Notes under the pieces: model-generated
The model's input: only the letters and a program-made list of their open reading frames with translations
What the model was told of the DNA's origin: nothing
Database searches by the model: none
In this document: piece by piece, positions 46,380 to 60,200 of the stretch
Layout: each line of letters starts with the position of its first letter
Position numbering within the stretch: position 1 is the stretch's first letter
NCBI GenBank assembly: GCA_023374045.1
Contig: CM041776.1
Location: 47,932,171-47,996,170, forward strand
Direction: 5' to 3'
Length of the DNA stretch: 64,000 nt
Source of the DNA: Limonium bicolor
Taxonomy: Eukaryota; Streptophyta; Magnoliopsida; Caryophyllales; Plumbaginaceae
Program-made: the position numbers and the translations under genes

Positions 46380-46433
46380 GGCTCGAACCCAAGACCTCCC
46401 GTACCTTCCCCGAGTGTTTAGCCGGTTGAGCCA
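46380..46433 (-). repeat. Pol III-like A and B boxes, element D LTR 3
   Basis: An A box TGGCTCAACCGG and B box GGTTCGAGCC, as in LTR 1, with intact sequence. Confidence 0.55.
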
Positions 46434-49400
46434 TACTCATATTCGGTACATTGCACTTCTGGTTACTAAAGTTAACAACAACAGATGAATTAAGCTACTT
46501 GACTATAGAAAACAAATATACTGCACCTCCATTACTTCTTCTGTTCCCACAATCGGCAAGGAGTATACGACATCAATCAAACTCCTATTTGCCTCTGTCC
46601 CATACGCACATCAAGAAAAAAAACATGGACAGAGAAACCAAATTCATTTTATCAATCTGCATCAGTGGTAATTCCTCTGCCAGTGCATATGCCCGAATAC
46701 CTTGCATTGTTCACAAACTCTGATGCAGTGTTCCCTGCATGCTAGTCATGTGCTGCCAGGTTCAAAAAAAAAAATAACAGTCCCTACATTCAAACTCGTG
46801 CCCATTCCTTCTCGGGTGTGTGTCTCGGTTGACAAACCCCTTTCACCTTCTCCCAATTGCCCCACGTTTTGTGCCAGTCCAGAGAGGCCTTTTGCTAACT
46901 CTCACGTAATGTCCCCCACCATATTAACCATCCTTCTGTATGCATTCTTGGGGGACAGCTTCTGCAGCCAGCCCACCTTGCCTTCTCTGTGTATGTGTGT
47001 GTGTCGTCAGTGGTTAAACCCACTTCATCTTCTCGAATTCCAGCTCAAGGTATTACTCCAAACTTGCCTTCCTCATGCCTCCCCCTCTCCATGCTTCTGA
47101 AAAGCCAAGAACAAAAACGTAATCTCCATTCTCGAGCTCCTTTCTTTATTCTCTTCAAGCTGGTAATCTTGCAAAACCAACAGACAGACAAGAGACGTTT
47201 ACGCTCACGTCTCCTACATTCTCTTCACTATGACGGTAATTTTGCTACACCAAAACTGGCAAAACAACGAATACATATCTCTGCCCTCTGTACAGTTCTG
47301 TTCAAAAAAAAATTCTGATCCATGACCGTTGATTGTTGTCTCGCTGCATGCATTAACTCCTTAGATATCCCCTCAAAGATTGCACCAAGACTTCCCCAGA
47401 GACAGCTGCATCTTTGCCTTGCACTTATTGGCTCACGGTGAGATCATGAAACAAATTCTACTACAAGTCTTCTTTTCTGGTTTCCTTTTTTCTGATGTCC
47501 GAGACACCACTGACTTGTTCATCCAAATCACTTGGGCCTTGCATGCAGTCCTCTTGGATCTGTTCGAAAATCATTTGGGAAGAAGCTGCCCAATACCACT
47601 CTCAAATCAACGAGAAGGTAACAACTTCAAAATAGCTTCCTGATGCTCCAGCCACTATCTGTGTACCTGGTTTCACAAAGTCTAATTCCTGATAGATATT
47701 CCTCAGTGTCGTCGGGTGACCAAAGTGCTGGGAATCCCACCTGCACCAAAGATCAACGAGAGAAAACAGCTAAGAATAAAGAGGTGAGCTACTTCTGAAT
47801 TTAATATATCAACAGAAGAGATAGCACCAGATTTGTAGGTTCTGATTTCTGGTTTTTGCCTGAGAACTCATACTCTCTGTATAATCAAGTAGCAGAAGGA
47901 GAACAACTTGGAAGCTAAGAAATAGTTTTGATATTAGGAAACCAAACAACAGAAAGGAAGCTATCAGCTTCGTATGGCAGGGTTTTGTTCTTTTCATTTC
48001 AGGTTATGAACATTTCAGTAATTTCATAGCGTTGTCTTGGGACAGTTTCTGAGAGTTTAAGCTGTAATAAGATTTCAACTAAGCAACTGAACCTTTTGAG
48101 GAAAGTAGAAAACAAGAGCCATGCACGAGACAGAAAGGAAGGAAAACCTGAATATGTTATAGTGTGTTGCAGTTTTCTGGTTATTTAGGTTCTGTGCAAA
48201 GAATTATTCGGGGACATTGTCTAGGTTGGTTTGGTCTGTTCTTGAAGTTTAAAAGCTTAGTAAACACACTTAACCACGAGAGTTAATGAAGGGGGGAATC
48301 TGGAAAAAAAAAACAAATCAGAAAAAAACAAACAAAGAGATAGAAAGTGATGAGGCGGTTTCTGTTTCAGGTTCTTAGTTCTTTTCAGTTTCAGGTGGTG
48401 AATTAGTTTCTGTTCTGTATGAAGATTGGGTGAGTGTTCATTGCTGAAACTTTGAGTTTAAAATAGAGATGAAACACTTGACTGGATAAGAAATACATAG
48501 GGGAGGACTTGAAAGTCAGAATTGTGATTAAACAGAAAAGGAAAAGAGAATAGAAGAGAATATATCAGTTTTCGGTTCTGTTTAAATATTTTTTTAGGGG
48601 TGTGGTCTGTACTATTATGGGTTCTGTGTGGAACTTAAAAGCCTGATCAGCAACAGACAGGAAACTAAAGGAGAAGTTAGCAGCTCATTAAACAAACAGA
48701 CAACAACAAGGAAAGAACATGGATCAGTTTCTATGATTTCAGTTTTTCAGATCTCGGTGTTCTGTGTATAGAATTTTCTTGGACATGGTCTAGTTCTGTT
48801 TTGAGTGTATGGCCATGATAAACCACTTAACTACGAGAGTTATCAATGAGGGAAAATTGAAACTCAATACATGAACAAAACAGAAAAGATAAGAGGAAAA
48901 TGAAAAAAAAAATACAAAGAGAGACATCAGTTTCAAGCTTCAGCTTTCAGTTCTAGGATAATGTAAATTCAGTAACATAAATAATGTTGCTATGGGTCTG
49001 TTTCGAAGTCAAAACCTTGAGTACACACCCACAATTGGATAAGCAATTCAGGAAAGAAATGGGAGTCAAATGAGTGAACAAAGAAAAGAAATAGAAGAGA
49101 TAATATCAGATCTTGATATTCAGTTTCAGATTTTTCCTGAAACATTGGGCTTCTGTATAACCGAATTATAGAGTTGTTAACCAGGATGTATAGGTTTAAT
49201 AATGGACCTAAATTATGGCTAATACACTTACCTAGTGAGTATACACTCTGGGAAGGTCACAAATCTGTCCAAGAAAACTAAAACTGAAGTTAGATAAGGT
49301 GGGAAAAAAAAAGAGGGGTGTTTCAGTTGCTGTAACAGGTGCTTCTGTATAAACGAATTTCAGAGGGTTTATAAGGGGTGTATTGAGTGGTTAACAAACC

Positions 49401-51905
49401 TAAACATACCTAATGCACTTAAGTGATGTTATAGCCACTCTGGGTAAGATTAGAAAGACTGGTTTATACCCAAAAGAAAGTTATAAGGTTGCTGTACAAA
49501 CTTTGAGTTCACAGTTTTCTGCAGATTTTAGTTTCTGTAAAATGAGTTTTCAGAAGTGCTAACAGCTTTGTTTTAGGATGTTTTTAAGTTCAAAACTTTT
49601 ATAATACACTTAGCTAATTGGGCAAAAATTTGAAAGGAATTGGAGACTGATTAATAACCTAAAACAAGTTTGAACAGGAGCCGTACAGAATCTGTTTTTG
49701 CATTTTCCTGCAGTTACTTGCTTCTGTATAATGAACTTTTAGGGGGGTTAACAGAGTTGTTTTAAGTTGGTTTTTAGCTTAAAACCTCCCTAATACATTT
49801 ATCTAGTTGGGTGAAAGTTTTGTGTGGATTTGGTAGCAGATTAACAAACTAAAAGAAAGCTAGAGAAGAGATACACAAACTGTGTTTTCTGTTTTTCTGT
49901 AGGTTGTTGTTGTTTCTGTATAACTGACTTACAGAGACATTAAGAGCATTGTGGTGGCATAATAATGAACCCAAGACATGCTAAAAGAGGTAAATAAGGG
50001 GGTATATTCATTTGGAGGTTTAGAAGTCAGTGTAATACACCAAAAAGGAGAAATAAAGAAGAAACATACAAATTCTGTTTTCAGGTTTCTGTTTTGTTTT
50101 CTGCACCATTGTGGTTCTGTATAACCAGGTGACAGAGAGTAGTTGGGCTGTTTTGGGAGTTTAAATTGTTGCTGGAACACTCATCTAAGTGGGTGGATAC
50201 GTGGGAAAGTTTTGATGATATATTAACAACTCAAACAAGAGGTTGAGAAACAAGAATACCAAACTCTAGTGTTGTTGTTTTATTTCTGCAGTACCTGTTT
50301 CGGTATAAAGAACTTCCAGGGGTGCTAAGAGGACTGTTTTGAGTTGGTGTTCAGTTTAAAACATCTCTAATACCCTTAGGTAAGGTTATAAACACTTTGG
50401 GGAAGATAAAAGTCAAAGTAACGTATCAGAGAAAGAGTAGCTATGGAGGGGTATTGTACAGATTTCAGTTTCAGTTTTGGGTGGTTGCTGTTTCTGTGTA
50501 TCTGAGTACAGCAGTTGGGTGAGTGTTTTACTAGGGTGGTTTTGAGTTAAAAACATTATTAACACCTATACCTAGTTGGGTAATACTGTGGGAAGGAGTG
50601 AAACATCCGTTGAACTAAAGAATAACAAGAAACAAGAAGAAGTATTTAGATTGTGGTTTCAGTTTTCATTGGTATTATAGGTTCTGTATAACTGCGTTAC
50701 AAGGGTATTATAAGTGGTATTCAAACTTAATAAAGAACCCAAATAATAGCTAATAAACATGACTTGGTTAGCGAAACATGTGGAGAAGGTTAAACACCGA
50801 TTTCTACATTAAAAGTAACGTTAGATAAGGTATTACATGGGAATTGTGTTTCCGATTTAGAAACTTTGGGATTTCTGTATAAATGAGATTTAGGGGTATT
50901 TTATGGTCTATTTTATCGTTAAACAAGGGTTAAAACATTACCCACCTACTTAGCCAAGGAGAGAATACATTTTAGACAAGTTAAATCTATCTTATAGAAA
51001 CATGTTACACGGTTGACGCTTAAATGCTCTAAAACATTAACTAGGACAAAGGACTTAGTTAACGTGTAAAATAAGGGTGTGAATGCCCTAGGAGTAACAT
51101 AAAGTCTAACACGTGGGAAGTCCTAAGGGTTAATAAAGGTTGAACATTCAACGAAGATTTATCTAGGAAATAACACCCGATAACAATTTGATAAATTCGG
51201 GGAGTGTCACAAAGGTTGTCACATGAAATCATAAACTGATACATTGTTTGTAATTAACGCTAGGTCCGTAGCGAACTCCGACCAGGACTCCGTGTGTGAG
51301 ACTACTTGCTTCTGATCCAGGTATGGACATGTGTGGTTCGTATGTTGCCGTGTTACACGGCTTGTTTGCTTTGTGTGCTGTGTGCTTTGTGTGACAATGA
51401 CTCTAAGACTAAAAGCATGAAAATTGGATTGCTTCTTGTGGCCTGCTTTTATGCGTGTTATATATATCCTTGTGGCATTTTACTTGCGCGCACACAGTAG
51501 TTTAGTCCCTTTCTCATTTATGGAACTTGAGACGAACTACTACGAACTATGAAAACAAAGAAAACTCAATAAGGGGAACTCCTCTCTAATCCATTGAGGA
51601 CTACCATGACACCCACTATGGTGTCTATTCATTAATCATAATGAAGAGCAAGTCTCCTTGGGTGAGACATGACGAACCACGTAGACAAAACAAAAGAACT
51701 ATACAAATAGACGAATCCTCTCTAACTTTAGAGGACCGCTAATGACACCCACTATGGTGTCGATTATAATGATAATGAAACGAAAAGTACCAACTGTGAA
51801 ACATGAGGATAACCCGGGAAGACAACATCTCGGGCCGCGCGGTATGGAATATTCGGGAGTTGGTATCTGCATCAGATCCTTCGACCGTCTATGATGGAAT
51901 ATATT

Positions 51906-52139
51906 TTGGTGAAGCACATCCCGGAGTCCAGAGGTGACTTCCGCTTCCTTGACCCTGGGTGTCGGGAATGGGGGAGTGACAAGTTGGTGAAGCACATCCC
52001 GGAGTCCAGAGGTGACTTCCGCTTCCTTGACCCTGGGTGTCGGGAATGGGGGAGTGACAAATTGGTGAAGCTTATCCTGGAGTCTAGAGGTGACTTCCGC
52101 TTCCTTGACCCTGGGTGTCGGGAATGGGGGACTAGCTAT
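51906..52139. repeat. 78-bp triplication in element D LTR 3
   Basis: The third copy of the same triplication. Confidence 0.9.
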
Positions 52140-53186
52140 GGAGGAGACGTCCTCCAACGTGCGGTGATAAAGAATTCACAAGTAACCCTTGAAGAAACAA
52201 GGAATGATTAGCACCTACATAATAAAGCCTCGGGATCTAATCTATATCCCCTGACTCGGTGCCAGAGAATAGAGGAAAACATGTGTAACGAAACCAAGCA
52301 AATAAGAAAATTCACAAATGTGATCATTTAAGTAACAAGGAATGAATAGCACCTATATTATAAAGTCTCGGGATCTAACCTACATCCCCCGGACTCGGTG
52401 CAAGAGAAGAAAGGAAATATGTAATGAGAACAAGATAACAATACGCAATCTCTTGAATGATCCCATAGTGAGGATTGACGGTATAATGTACCTACGCACA
52501 CGTCCTATAATTACTTGACTGTTGTTGCTACACTAGCAGCTTATTAAGCTGGACTGCGTGTTTGACATTGTTATGCTACTGGCAAGTTGTGCTTGGTTGC
52601 TTATTGATATTGCTGTGCTACTTGCAAGATGTGCTTGGTTGCTTGCTGATATTGCTATGCTACCGATGAGTGTGTATGATATCATGATGTACTGATGGTG
52701 CTTTACTGCTTTATCATAGCATGTAAGATGGACTTAATAATATTCGACCAATTAGTCGTGTGGCCCGGTAACATGCGGGCTTCACACGTTCATACTCAGC
52801 GTAGTTTGCTGAGTCCTTTACACCCAATTTTTTTCAGGTCTTGTGCCAGACGATAACGGAGAGTAGGCAAGGGTGACTATCATAGGGGTAGTCCACATGG
52901 CAAGACTTTAAGTAGTATGCTTTCTTATGTATGAGTTATGTTGTTTAAGTTGTTAACTAAACTGTAGATGCTCGGTACTTGAGTTGTACTTTATATTGTA
53001 TTTGGATTTCGTTAAGTTGGACTTCCAGTCATACAGACCGTAACTTGGAGTTGGTAATGAGGACTGTCAACCACATGGGTGGTTGGCGTCTGTAGCACCC
53101 GAATAGAGTTTGAAACCGCTGCGTAGACTTCTCCCGCTAACTTAGGCGCGTCGTATTATTGTCGGTCGTGATTCGGGGGTGTTACA

Positions 53187-54128
53187 ATTAATTAATGAAA
53201 GATAATAAAGCCAAGAGGATGTGGCCCTTGGTGCGCGCTGTGATCACAAAAACGATACCAGGATGTCCGCGTACGGGTCCGTAAGTATCAAGAAAATTTC
53301 CTGTGAGCTAGAATGGCTCGTTGGTCGGAGACTCTACCGTTGGAGTGGCTACTGCCATGGGTGACCCGCCATAATATATGGGTAACTAGAGACATGTCAT
53401 TTTAACGAGACATTGTCACTAGGTATAACTGAATAATTAATACAATTGAGACTTGTACAGTGGCGAACGATATTGGTTTCTATACCATGGACGAGAATTA
53501 ATACTTGTTTTGTTATTCTCGTTGTTCGCTTTATTGTTCATTGGTTATACTTGGGTTATAATTATATGTGTTGATGGTTGTGTTATTATGGATGTTACTG
53601 TTAAATGTTTTACAGTTTAAACATTAAAACGGTATTGCATGTAATGAATCTCATGCTCTCGACCAAATAACTGAGGGGTTTGAGGGGGCATGTGATAACA
53701 TACTCAGCAGGGGCTGATTCCATACCACAAACCATTTTTATTTCAGGAGATTAGCTGGTGGTCGACGCGGGGCGCGACGACTGTGATATTACTTTTGGTT
53801 AAGACTTGGTACGGTGTGATACTGATGATGTTTTGGACTCGGGTTGTGAAAACCGAGGTGTATTTGGTTAGATGCTCACGAGTACGGTCTGTAATAATTG
53901 GTTGTTGTTGGATTTGTTTTAAATTGTTTAAGTTCTACTATCTATCTCTTGTGGTCACTGCGGGAATACGTTTCGCATGTTGACTATCAGGTAATTCGTT
54001 ATCACCCGTATGGGCGAGTGATAACAGTGACACCATTAGAGCGACAGTCTGTTATTTACCGCTGCGATATATTTACTTTGTGCGACATTTATAGGATATT
54101 TAGGAGCCGAATTAGTAGGGGTGTTACA
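53187..54128 (+). repeat. Element A 3' LTR, third segment
   Basis: It begins with the right ATTAA copy of element D's duplication (53187-53191) and ends GTGTTACA at 54128. The last 235 bp match 1-235. It includes ATACTCAGCAGGGGCTGA and TTTATTTCAG at about 53700-53748. Elements C and D have a similar GCTGA then T-rich-CAG segment in their LTRs. No gene. Confidence 0.9.
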
Positions 54129-54318
54129 GTTTTATTAGTAACCGAAAGAGGCTAACTAACAAACAATCGACTTCAAGGCTTCCGCTAATTGGAACTTGGG
54201 GGGAGTGAGGAATCCGGAATCGTTCTGGCACATGTGTATTAGGGGAGGTCCGTATTCCTATCAGATCCCGACTTCCAAATATGACTTGTCCTCGGACTCG
54301 TCGCCTAGAGTCGACATA
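54129..54318. other. Flank between element A and LTR E
   Basis: 190 bp with no gene. It contains GGGGGGAGTGAGGA, which resembles the reverse complement of a part of element F's LTR, so it may be a remnant of another chromoviral LTR. Confidence 0.35.
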
Positions 54319-57215
54319 TGAAATACCCCAAATCTAATTAATGTTATAAAACCATTATTTAATGGAGTATAATCCAAATATAAATCATTTCACTTACGCA
54401 TGCAAACCCATGCATGAAAACGTTACGTAAAAATAGTCGTTTCACCATAAACGCTAAAACGCCTTAGAAACATGTGATCAAGCATGACCTTGTATGACCT
54501 TCTAAACTCAAACCAAATGGTCATACACTCATTATATGAAATATAACATATTCCCTAGGCTATATTCAGTCAAAACGCAAAATGCTCGGGAGTGCTCACG
54601 CACGCCCCTTAAAGCACGAAAAGCCCAGGAGTGCGAGGTGGCACGAACTCCTATAAAATTAATTCTTAGAGTTCCTAACATCATTATTAACCATTATAAA
54701 GAGAACCCACGATGTGGTTTCTCAAAGTTCAACAAAAACCTCAGGAGTATTTCTTAGCGCTCCTTTTTGGCCCGGGAGTGTCCCGAAGCCAGTAAATTAT
54801 GACATGGGTTGATGTAACCTCATGTAACTCAATGTAATGTCTTAATATTCATTATTTACTAATAAGAAGTTTACAAACACTTGGAACTCATAAAAACAAT
54901 TTATTTCCCAAAATTTCCTTAGAGCACAAAAACACCCTTCGGGTGTCACGACAACGCGTTTTACGCAATTGCCTTGTAGTTTTGACATGCCACAAATTGG
55001 TAATATTAAATAGGGTTAAAATGACCTTATAATCAGTTGGAGAGACTAGTCAACACGGCACTCTATAGGGGCCGATTTTATGCTCAAAAACTAGTATAAA
55101 CACTTACATTAAAATTTATAAAGGCATAAAACCGGTGACTCACCTTCCCATGTGCTATAATACTTAATGTCAAAGTATGTAGGTCTCATTTGACCAGCAA
55201 TATGTCGAAATTATGCCATGGAACAAGGCCATGTTAGCTAGGAAGAAAAACAAATGTAAAAAGGCAAAAGTGGATCTAGATTCCACCTTTTTCATTTCTT
55301 AAACTTCAAGAGACTTTCCATGCTTCTTCCTTGGCTCTTCATCACCGATTGAGACCCTCCATTTGAGCTTGGAAACCGTCCACCTGCAAGAGAAGAAGAA
55401 GACAAGCAAAACTTAGAAAAAAATCAAAGAATAAACCTGACTTTTCTTACCTTGTCATTTAGCTCACCATTATTTCCCTCCACATTGTCTTGTCTTGCAT
55501 TATAGCCGATCATATGCTGGAAAGAAGTGCATTTATTGAGCCAATAACTCATGTAATAAACTAAGGAAAAAGTATAGTCATTTGACATTAAAAATTAACA
55601 AAACAAAAAATCAAATTCCAAATTGCCTTCTCTTCTTACGTGAGCTTAGTCTCATTTTCCTCCTTGCACTCTTCACCACCGAATTGGTAAGGCTCCCTCC
55701 TCTCTCTTCTAGCTTCATCTTCTTCCTTTGAAGCTCTTAAGTCCATTAATGGAGTTTTAACTTCTATCCTCATCTTTAAGGTAATATCCTAGCATTTCTT
55801 GGCAAGCCTTGAAGCAAAACTCTTCCTAGCACACCAACAAGCATTCGACATCAACTAGTGTTCCAAGGAGCTTGTCTAAACCAACATTAATCCAAGGAGC
55901 ATCTCAAGGTTATCTTAAGGTAGTTTTCAAGCTTAAAAATCCTTAAAGCACATTTTATTGTGTAACCGATTTCTATATCTTCTAAGGCCCTTTTCTTCTT
56001 TATTTTCATGAAGGAGAACTTGTTCTTCATCCACCTTAAGTGAGCCGAAATTATAAGGAGAAAAGCTTAAGGTAAATTCTTGGAAACTACTTACAAATCT
56101 ACTTAAGATCTTTATTCAAGATCTAACTCCTAAACTCCTTCACCACTTGCATATAACCGAAGTGGAGCATCAAAATTTCCTTGGAGAAAGCTTGGAGATT
56201 CAGAGAGTTCAAGCACTTAACCACCTTTGTTAAGAAGTAAGTTTATTAAGTTAATCTTTATGTTATAAGCTTTGTTAAGCTTCTAAAAATTATACAAAAA
56301 TTATATACATCTCCTAGGTTAATTAAAACCGAAACTACATGGTATTATATGCCAAAAATATAATCTATAACATATGGAAATATTTACCATAAGACACATT
56401 TTTGTGTCACAAAATTTATTTATGTTACATATTAATTCAAGCCGAAATGTCAAGGGCAAAAATACTTTATTTTGAGATAAGAATCAATATAAGACATTAC
56501 AATAATTTTTACATGAGTTATATGACTCATATGAGTTTATGTATATTTATTATGACATATAATCCACTTTTATATACTATATGGTGACTATTTAATTATG
56601 GCCGAATTGCCTAAGTGAAAATAGATTTTTATCAGCTACTTATGTATATAAACTTATACTACAAAGTTTAGTGAGTTAAAAATATTTTATTAGTGCTTAA
56701 ATGGCTAATTAATTAAGTTATGTGGCAAAGATGTAATTTTTACAAAGTTTGGTGTATATATTGTGAAAGCCGAGAGTTAAGAGTATATTTAGAGTAATTA
56801 TGATATAATATAAGGTTAGGAATTTAGTTCATGAATTTTAGATAATTTAAACAAGTGTTAAAATACATTTTATAAAGTTTTGGGCTATTATGTAATTTAT
56901 AAAAGTTGTTAAGAAAGTTTGGAACTTATTAGTGGGCGAATTCATAATTAAGAGAATTATTAGGTTCACTTTCGAAATTTTAAGGAATTAAATATTTAAA
57001 CTATAGTTTATAAGTTAGTAAGTAACTATTATAAAGTTTTGGGGTGAAAATGTAATTAATGGAAAGTACATGACCAAGGCCGAATTATTTTGGGTTAGTT
57101 TGGTAATTTAAGAATTTATATATGTAAATTCGGCATTTATGGAGAATCAAAAATTAAAACTATAGTTTATAAGGGATTATGTAAAGGTTATAAGATTTTG
57201 TGGTTAGATTGTAAT
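54319..57215 (+). repeat. LTR E: partial plus-strand Tekay-like LTR
   Basis: It starts TGAAATACCCCAAATC with no polypurine tract in front, so it is probably a 5' LTR. ACATA precedes it as a possible target copy. It is AT-rich, with TTAAAGCAC near the start and repeated GGAGTG-type words at 54585-54780. It is cut at 57216 by element F. No gene is recognised in it. Confidence 0.75.
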
Positions 57216-60200
57216 TGTAACACCCCATCCAACAATAACACACTTACAATAAACTGCAGCGGAAAACAACCTCATCACATTACTTATCTCGTTGGTGTTA
57301 CACGCCGTTAGCCACCCACGTGGCTAACAAGGCTAATACATACCATCGTACCGGTCTGATGGGCTAAATTCCCGAGCGACTACACCTTACTATCCCTTTC
57401 CATTAACACACAACACATACAACTTTCACTATACCGAGTATTTATAAACTGGTGCCGACAAACAATTTCGGTCTTACTACACCTACTGTATACATACCTT
57501 AAATGATTACCCATGTACAACGACTACCCGTCCTACTCTCGAACGGCTTCCAGCACTTCGTACCTGAAATAGGAAAAAGAGAAAGGGTGGCCCCCAAGGG
57601 GCTCAGCACCTTTGCTGGTATGGTAATCCCGCAGCCCACATGCTACCGGGCCACGCACAACTAATTGTCGTCTTAGCATGCGGTTGATTATTTTTAAATC
57701 ATGCATGCAACTGTAAACACACAACACATAATCATTTCGCCTCACGGGCTCAACAAACGGATAATATATCCTTACTTAATAAGTCACTCAAGGTATTCAA
57801 TATCCCTAGAGTGTTCCTCCTCTAATGGAGCTACTTCCTTAACAGACGACCCTTACCCTTAATCGGGTTATCCTTAAACGCCTCTTTTCTCAAACTGGGA
57901 CTCATATCCATGATCCACATACTCCACATTTTACAACATATAACATACACTACATAACAACACTTAACAACACTTTGCACGTTCCACGTGCACAACATAA
58001 CACCGCAATAGATATTGCTTCACAACAAAGAAACATAACATAACGGGAATGGTCCTCTTAGGTACCGACCCAAACATTGCTAATACACTGGTGAGCCTAG
58101 AGAATGTTGCCAGTCTCATGATAAGCTCGTTACATAACTCGTTACCGTCTCGTTAAATGACGGTTAACTTAACACAAGGTGTCTCGGATATAGTGATCCA
58201 AGCACACCGAAACAAACATAACAATAGTATGCCCCTGTGGCCCGACGTGATCAGTAATAGCCTTGGTTAAGCTAAAGGGAAGGTTGGGAACCAAATTGGA
58301 AAACAACCATAACATACAGAGAGGATCGAACCTGCTATGACAACGACCCCCATACTCACGCGTGGCCGGAACAGACCGACCTCCTCACTCCCCCGTTAGC
58401 ACTTGTTAGAAGTTCAACTTTGAACTTATTAAACAATCACAAACATTGGGTTAAGTCTTGTTAGACATACACAAGGGAAGAGAGAGTCATACATTCACAT
58501 ACAAACATCACACACAACATCACATAACCAACTCACGCATAGCCGTGGTTAGAACGTTCCTTAAGTCGGAAACGTTGTTACCGGTACGTTCTCCTACGTT
58601 TACCTAATAGTGGTTAACTAGCCCTTCAAGCGCATTCGAGGTTACCGGTATCGACACGAAAACATACATAACAATACGACTGTAAACTCGTTTCATGATT
58701 TATCTCATAACTGGCAACATACAGAAAAACCACATTGGCATACAAGCCGTGTAATCCGGTGGACACAGGTTGCAAGAAAACCATACCTGTCACCGGAGTC
58801 CACTTTATCACGCCCACTTATGTTCCTCGAGCAATTCTCGAACAACTGATAACATTACATGTACTTTTATTAACATCGGGGTAGCATGATTATTTAATGT
58901 CTAATGCTTATAACTTTTCCCGTTAACTTAGTTACATAACTTTACATTTTAACTTGTTTTACTTTTACATTTTGCTACAATTTTTCCCTCACCAAATTAT
59001 CATTATAACTTACTTAACATGTCCTTAACAATCTTATAACATCATTACTTAACAATCCCCTCATACATATCATTTTATAACCTTAACATTTAAATCATCT
59101 TACTTAACTTAATCTCTCAAGTCCATATATTTATCTTTCTAACCATCAATACTCTCTTAATGGCATACCACTAATACCACTTAACATTCTTAAAATTAAT
59201 TTTTTTTTTTTTTTAAGGTCCGACCGACCCACCGACCGACCCACCCCCTGGGTAGGTCGGCTGCAGAGAACATCCAACTTCACAGTTTCAGCCCGACCGA
59301 CCCAGACTAGGGTCGGTCCCCTGGGTAGGTCGGCTGCAGAAACTTCCCATACATGTCAAACTTTCTCCAAATTTTTCCTCAAGCCTCCTAATGTGTTCTA
59401 ACATTTGGCACATCAAACACACCTTTAGCCATGTATTATACTCTTTAATCACACACCAAGACCATCTTATCATTCACAAATTCCTTACAAGATTCTTAGC
59501 ACTTGGAATGTTTCTCCTTAAGATTCCAAGTGGTATTTCACCAATATTGACCACCATACCAAGGTGTTTCCTCTACACCTTAACATCATCTCCCAACTTC
59601 TTTTCTTACTAACTAAATCTCCTTTTTTCACATCTTACCTAAACATCACTTCTTCCTTGTACATCAACATTCCTAAACCTTAAACAAACTTCTCCAAGAC
59701 TTAAATACATTTCACAACACACATTGAATTTCCTAGAACTTCCAAGATAATACCTAAATCCTTGTATCACTCTAAATCACCTTAGTACATGTTTTCTTCC
59801 CTAGTAAAACATTTGTTCACCTTTAACACTTCCTAGTTCCCAAGACTCATTTAAAACACCTAGAACTCCTTATACATTTTCCAAATTTTGCCATACTTCT
59901 CTTGTATATACTCACATCCAAACACTTAGGTTTTTACCTTATTTTATTCAAGAACACAAAATCCATCAAACACATTTTATACACAAACTTCACACATTTA
60001 GCACTACATCACAATATAATGCATAAGCTTAAATTGCTTGGCACTTATGCCCTTAAATAACATGGCTCTTAGGCCCTTAAATTGCATAAACCTTAAACAC
60101 TGAATTTCCCACATAAGTAATGCCTTTGACCTGCAAATACACCCAACAATACATATGCCCTTAATAAACTCCTTGAGAGCATTTCTCTAGGTCATTCACC

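Larger units (their letters stand above)
30540..53186 (+). mobile_element. Element D: tandem giant-LTR non-autonomous retrotransposon array
   Basis: Three LTR copies of about 7.1 kb (30540-37673, 38281-45434, 46039-53186) alternate with two internal regions of about 0.6 kb. ATTAA flanks both ends (30535-30539 and 53187-53191), so the array is one insertion. Each internal region has an iMet-type primer site and two polypurine tracts but no gene. The LTR ends (TGAAATACCCC and GTGTTACA) and the cis signals are chromoviral, so a Tekay-like partner such as A or C could supply enzymes. The tandem form fits unequal recombination between LTRs. Confidence 0.9.
46039..53186 (+). repeat. Element D LTR copy 3
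   Basis: 7,148 bp. It has the full TGAAATACCCC start and GTGTTACA end. The Pol III-like boxes are intact (A 46422-46433, B 46380-46389, minus strand). The array is at about 47830-50900 and the 78-bp triplication at 51906-52139. No gene is seen. Confidence 0.9.
1..54128 (+). mobile_element. Element A: outer Ty3/gypsy chromovirus (Tekay-like) carrying an AlkB domain
   Basis: This is the host element of most of the window. Its internal region is 236-6749. It has a tRNA-iMet-type primer site, gag, an AlkB-like domain, protease, RT, RNase H, integrase with a GPY/F-type region and a chromodomain-like tail, then a polypurine tract and the 3' LTR start TGAAATACCCC. The 3' LTR is cut by element B at 10572 and element D at 30540 and resumes at 53192. 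Its last 235 bases match 1-235 with a single substitution that I can see (base 91 against 53984). The start of the 5' LTR lies outside the window, so the target duplication cannot be tested. The Tekay assignment rests on integrase tail motifs, the iMet primer site and long LTRs; it is family-level knowledge, not a tree. Confidence 0.9.

Noticed and set aside
53783..54155. Short hydrophobic frames at the end of A's LTR
   Set aside because: Part of the LTR, also present at 5-352 by duplication; no gene evidence.
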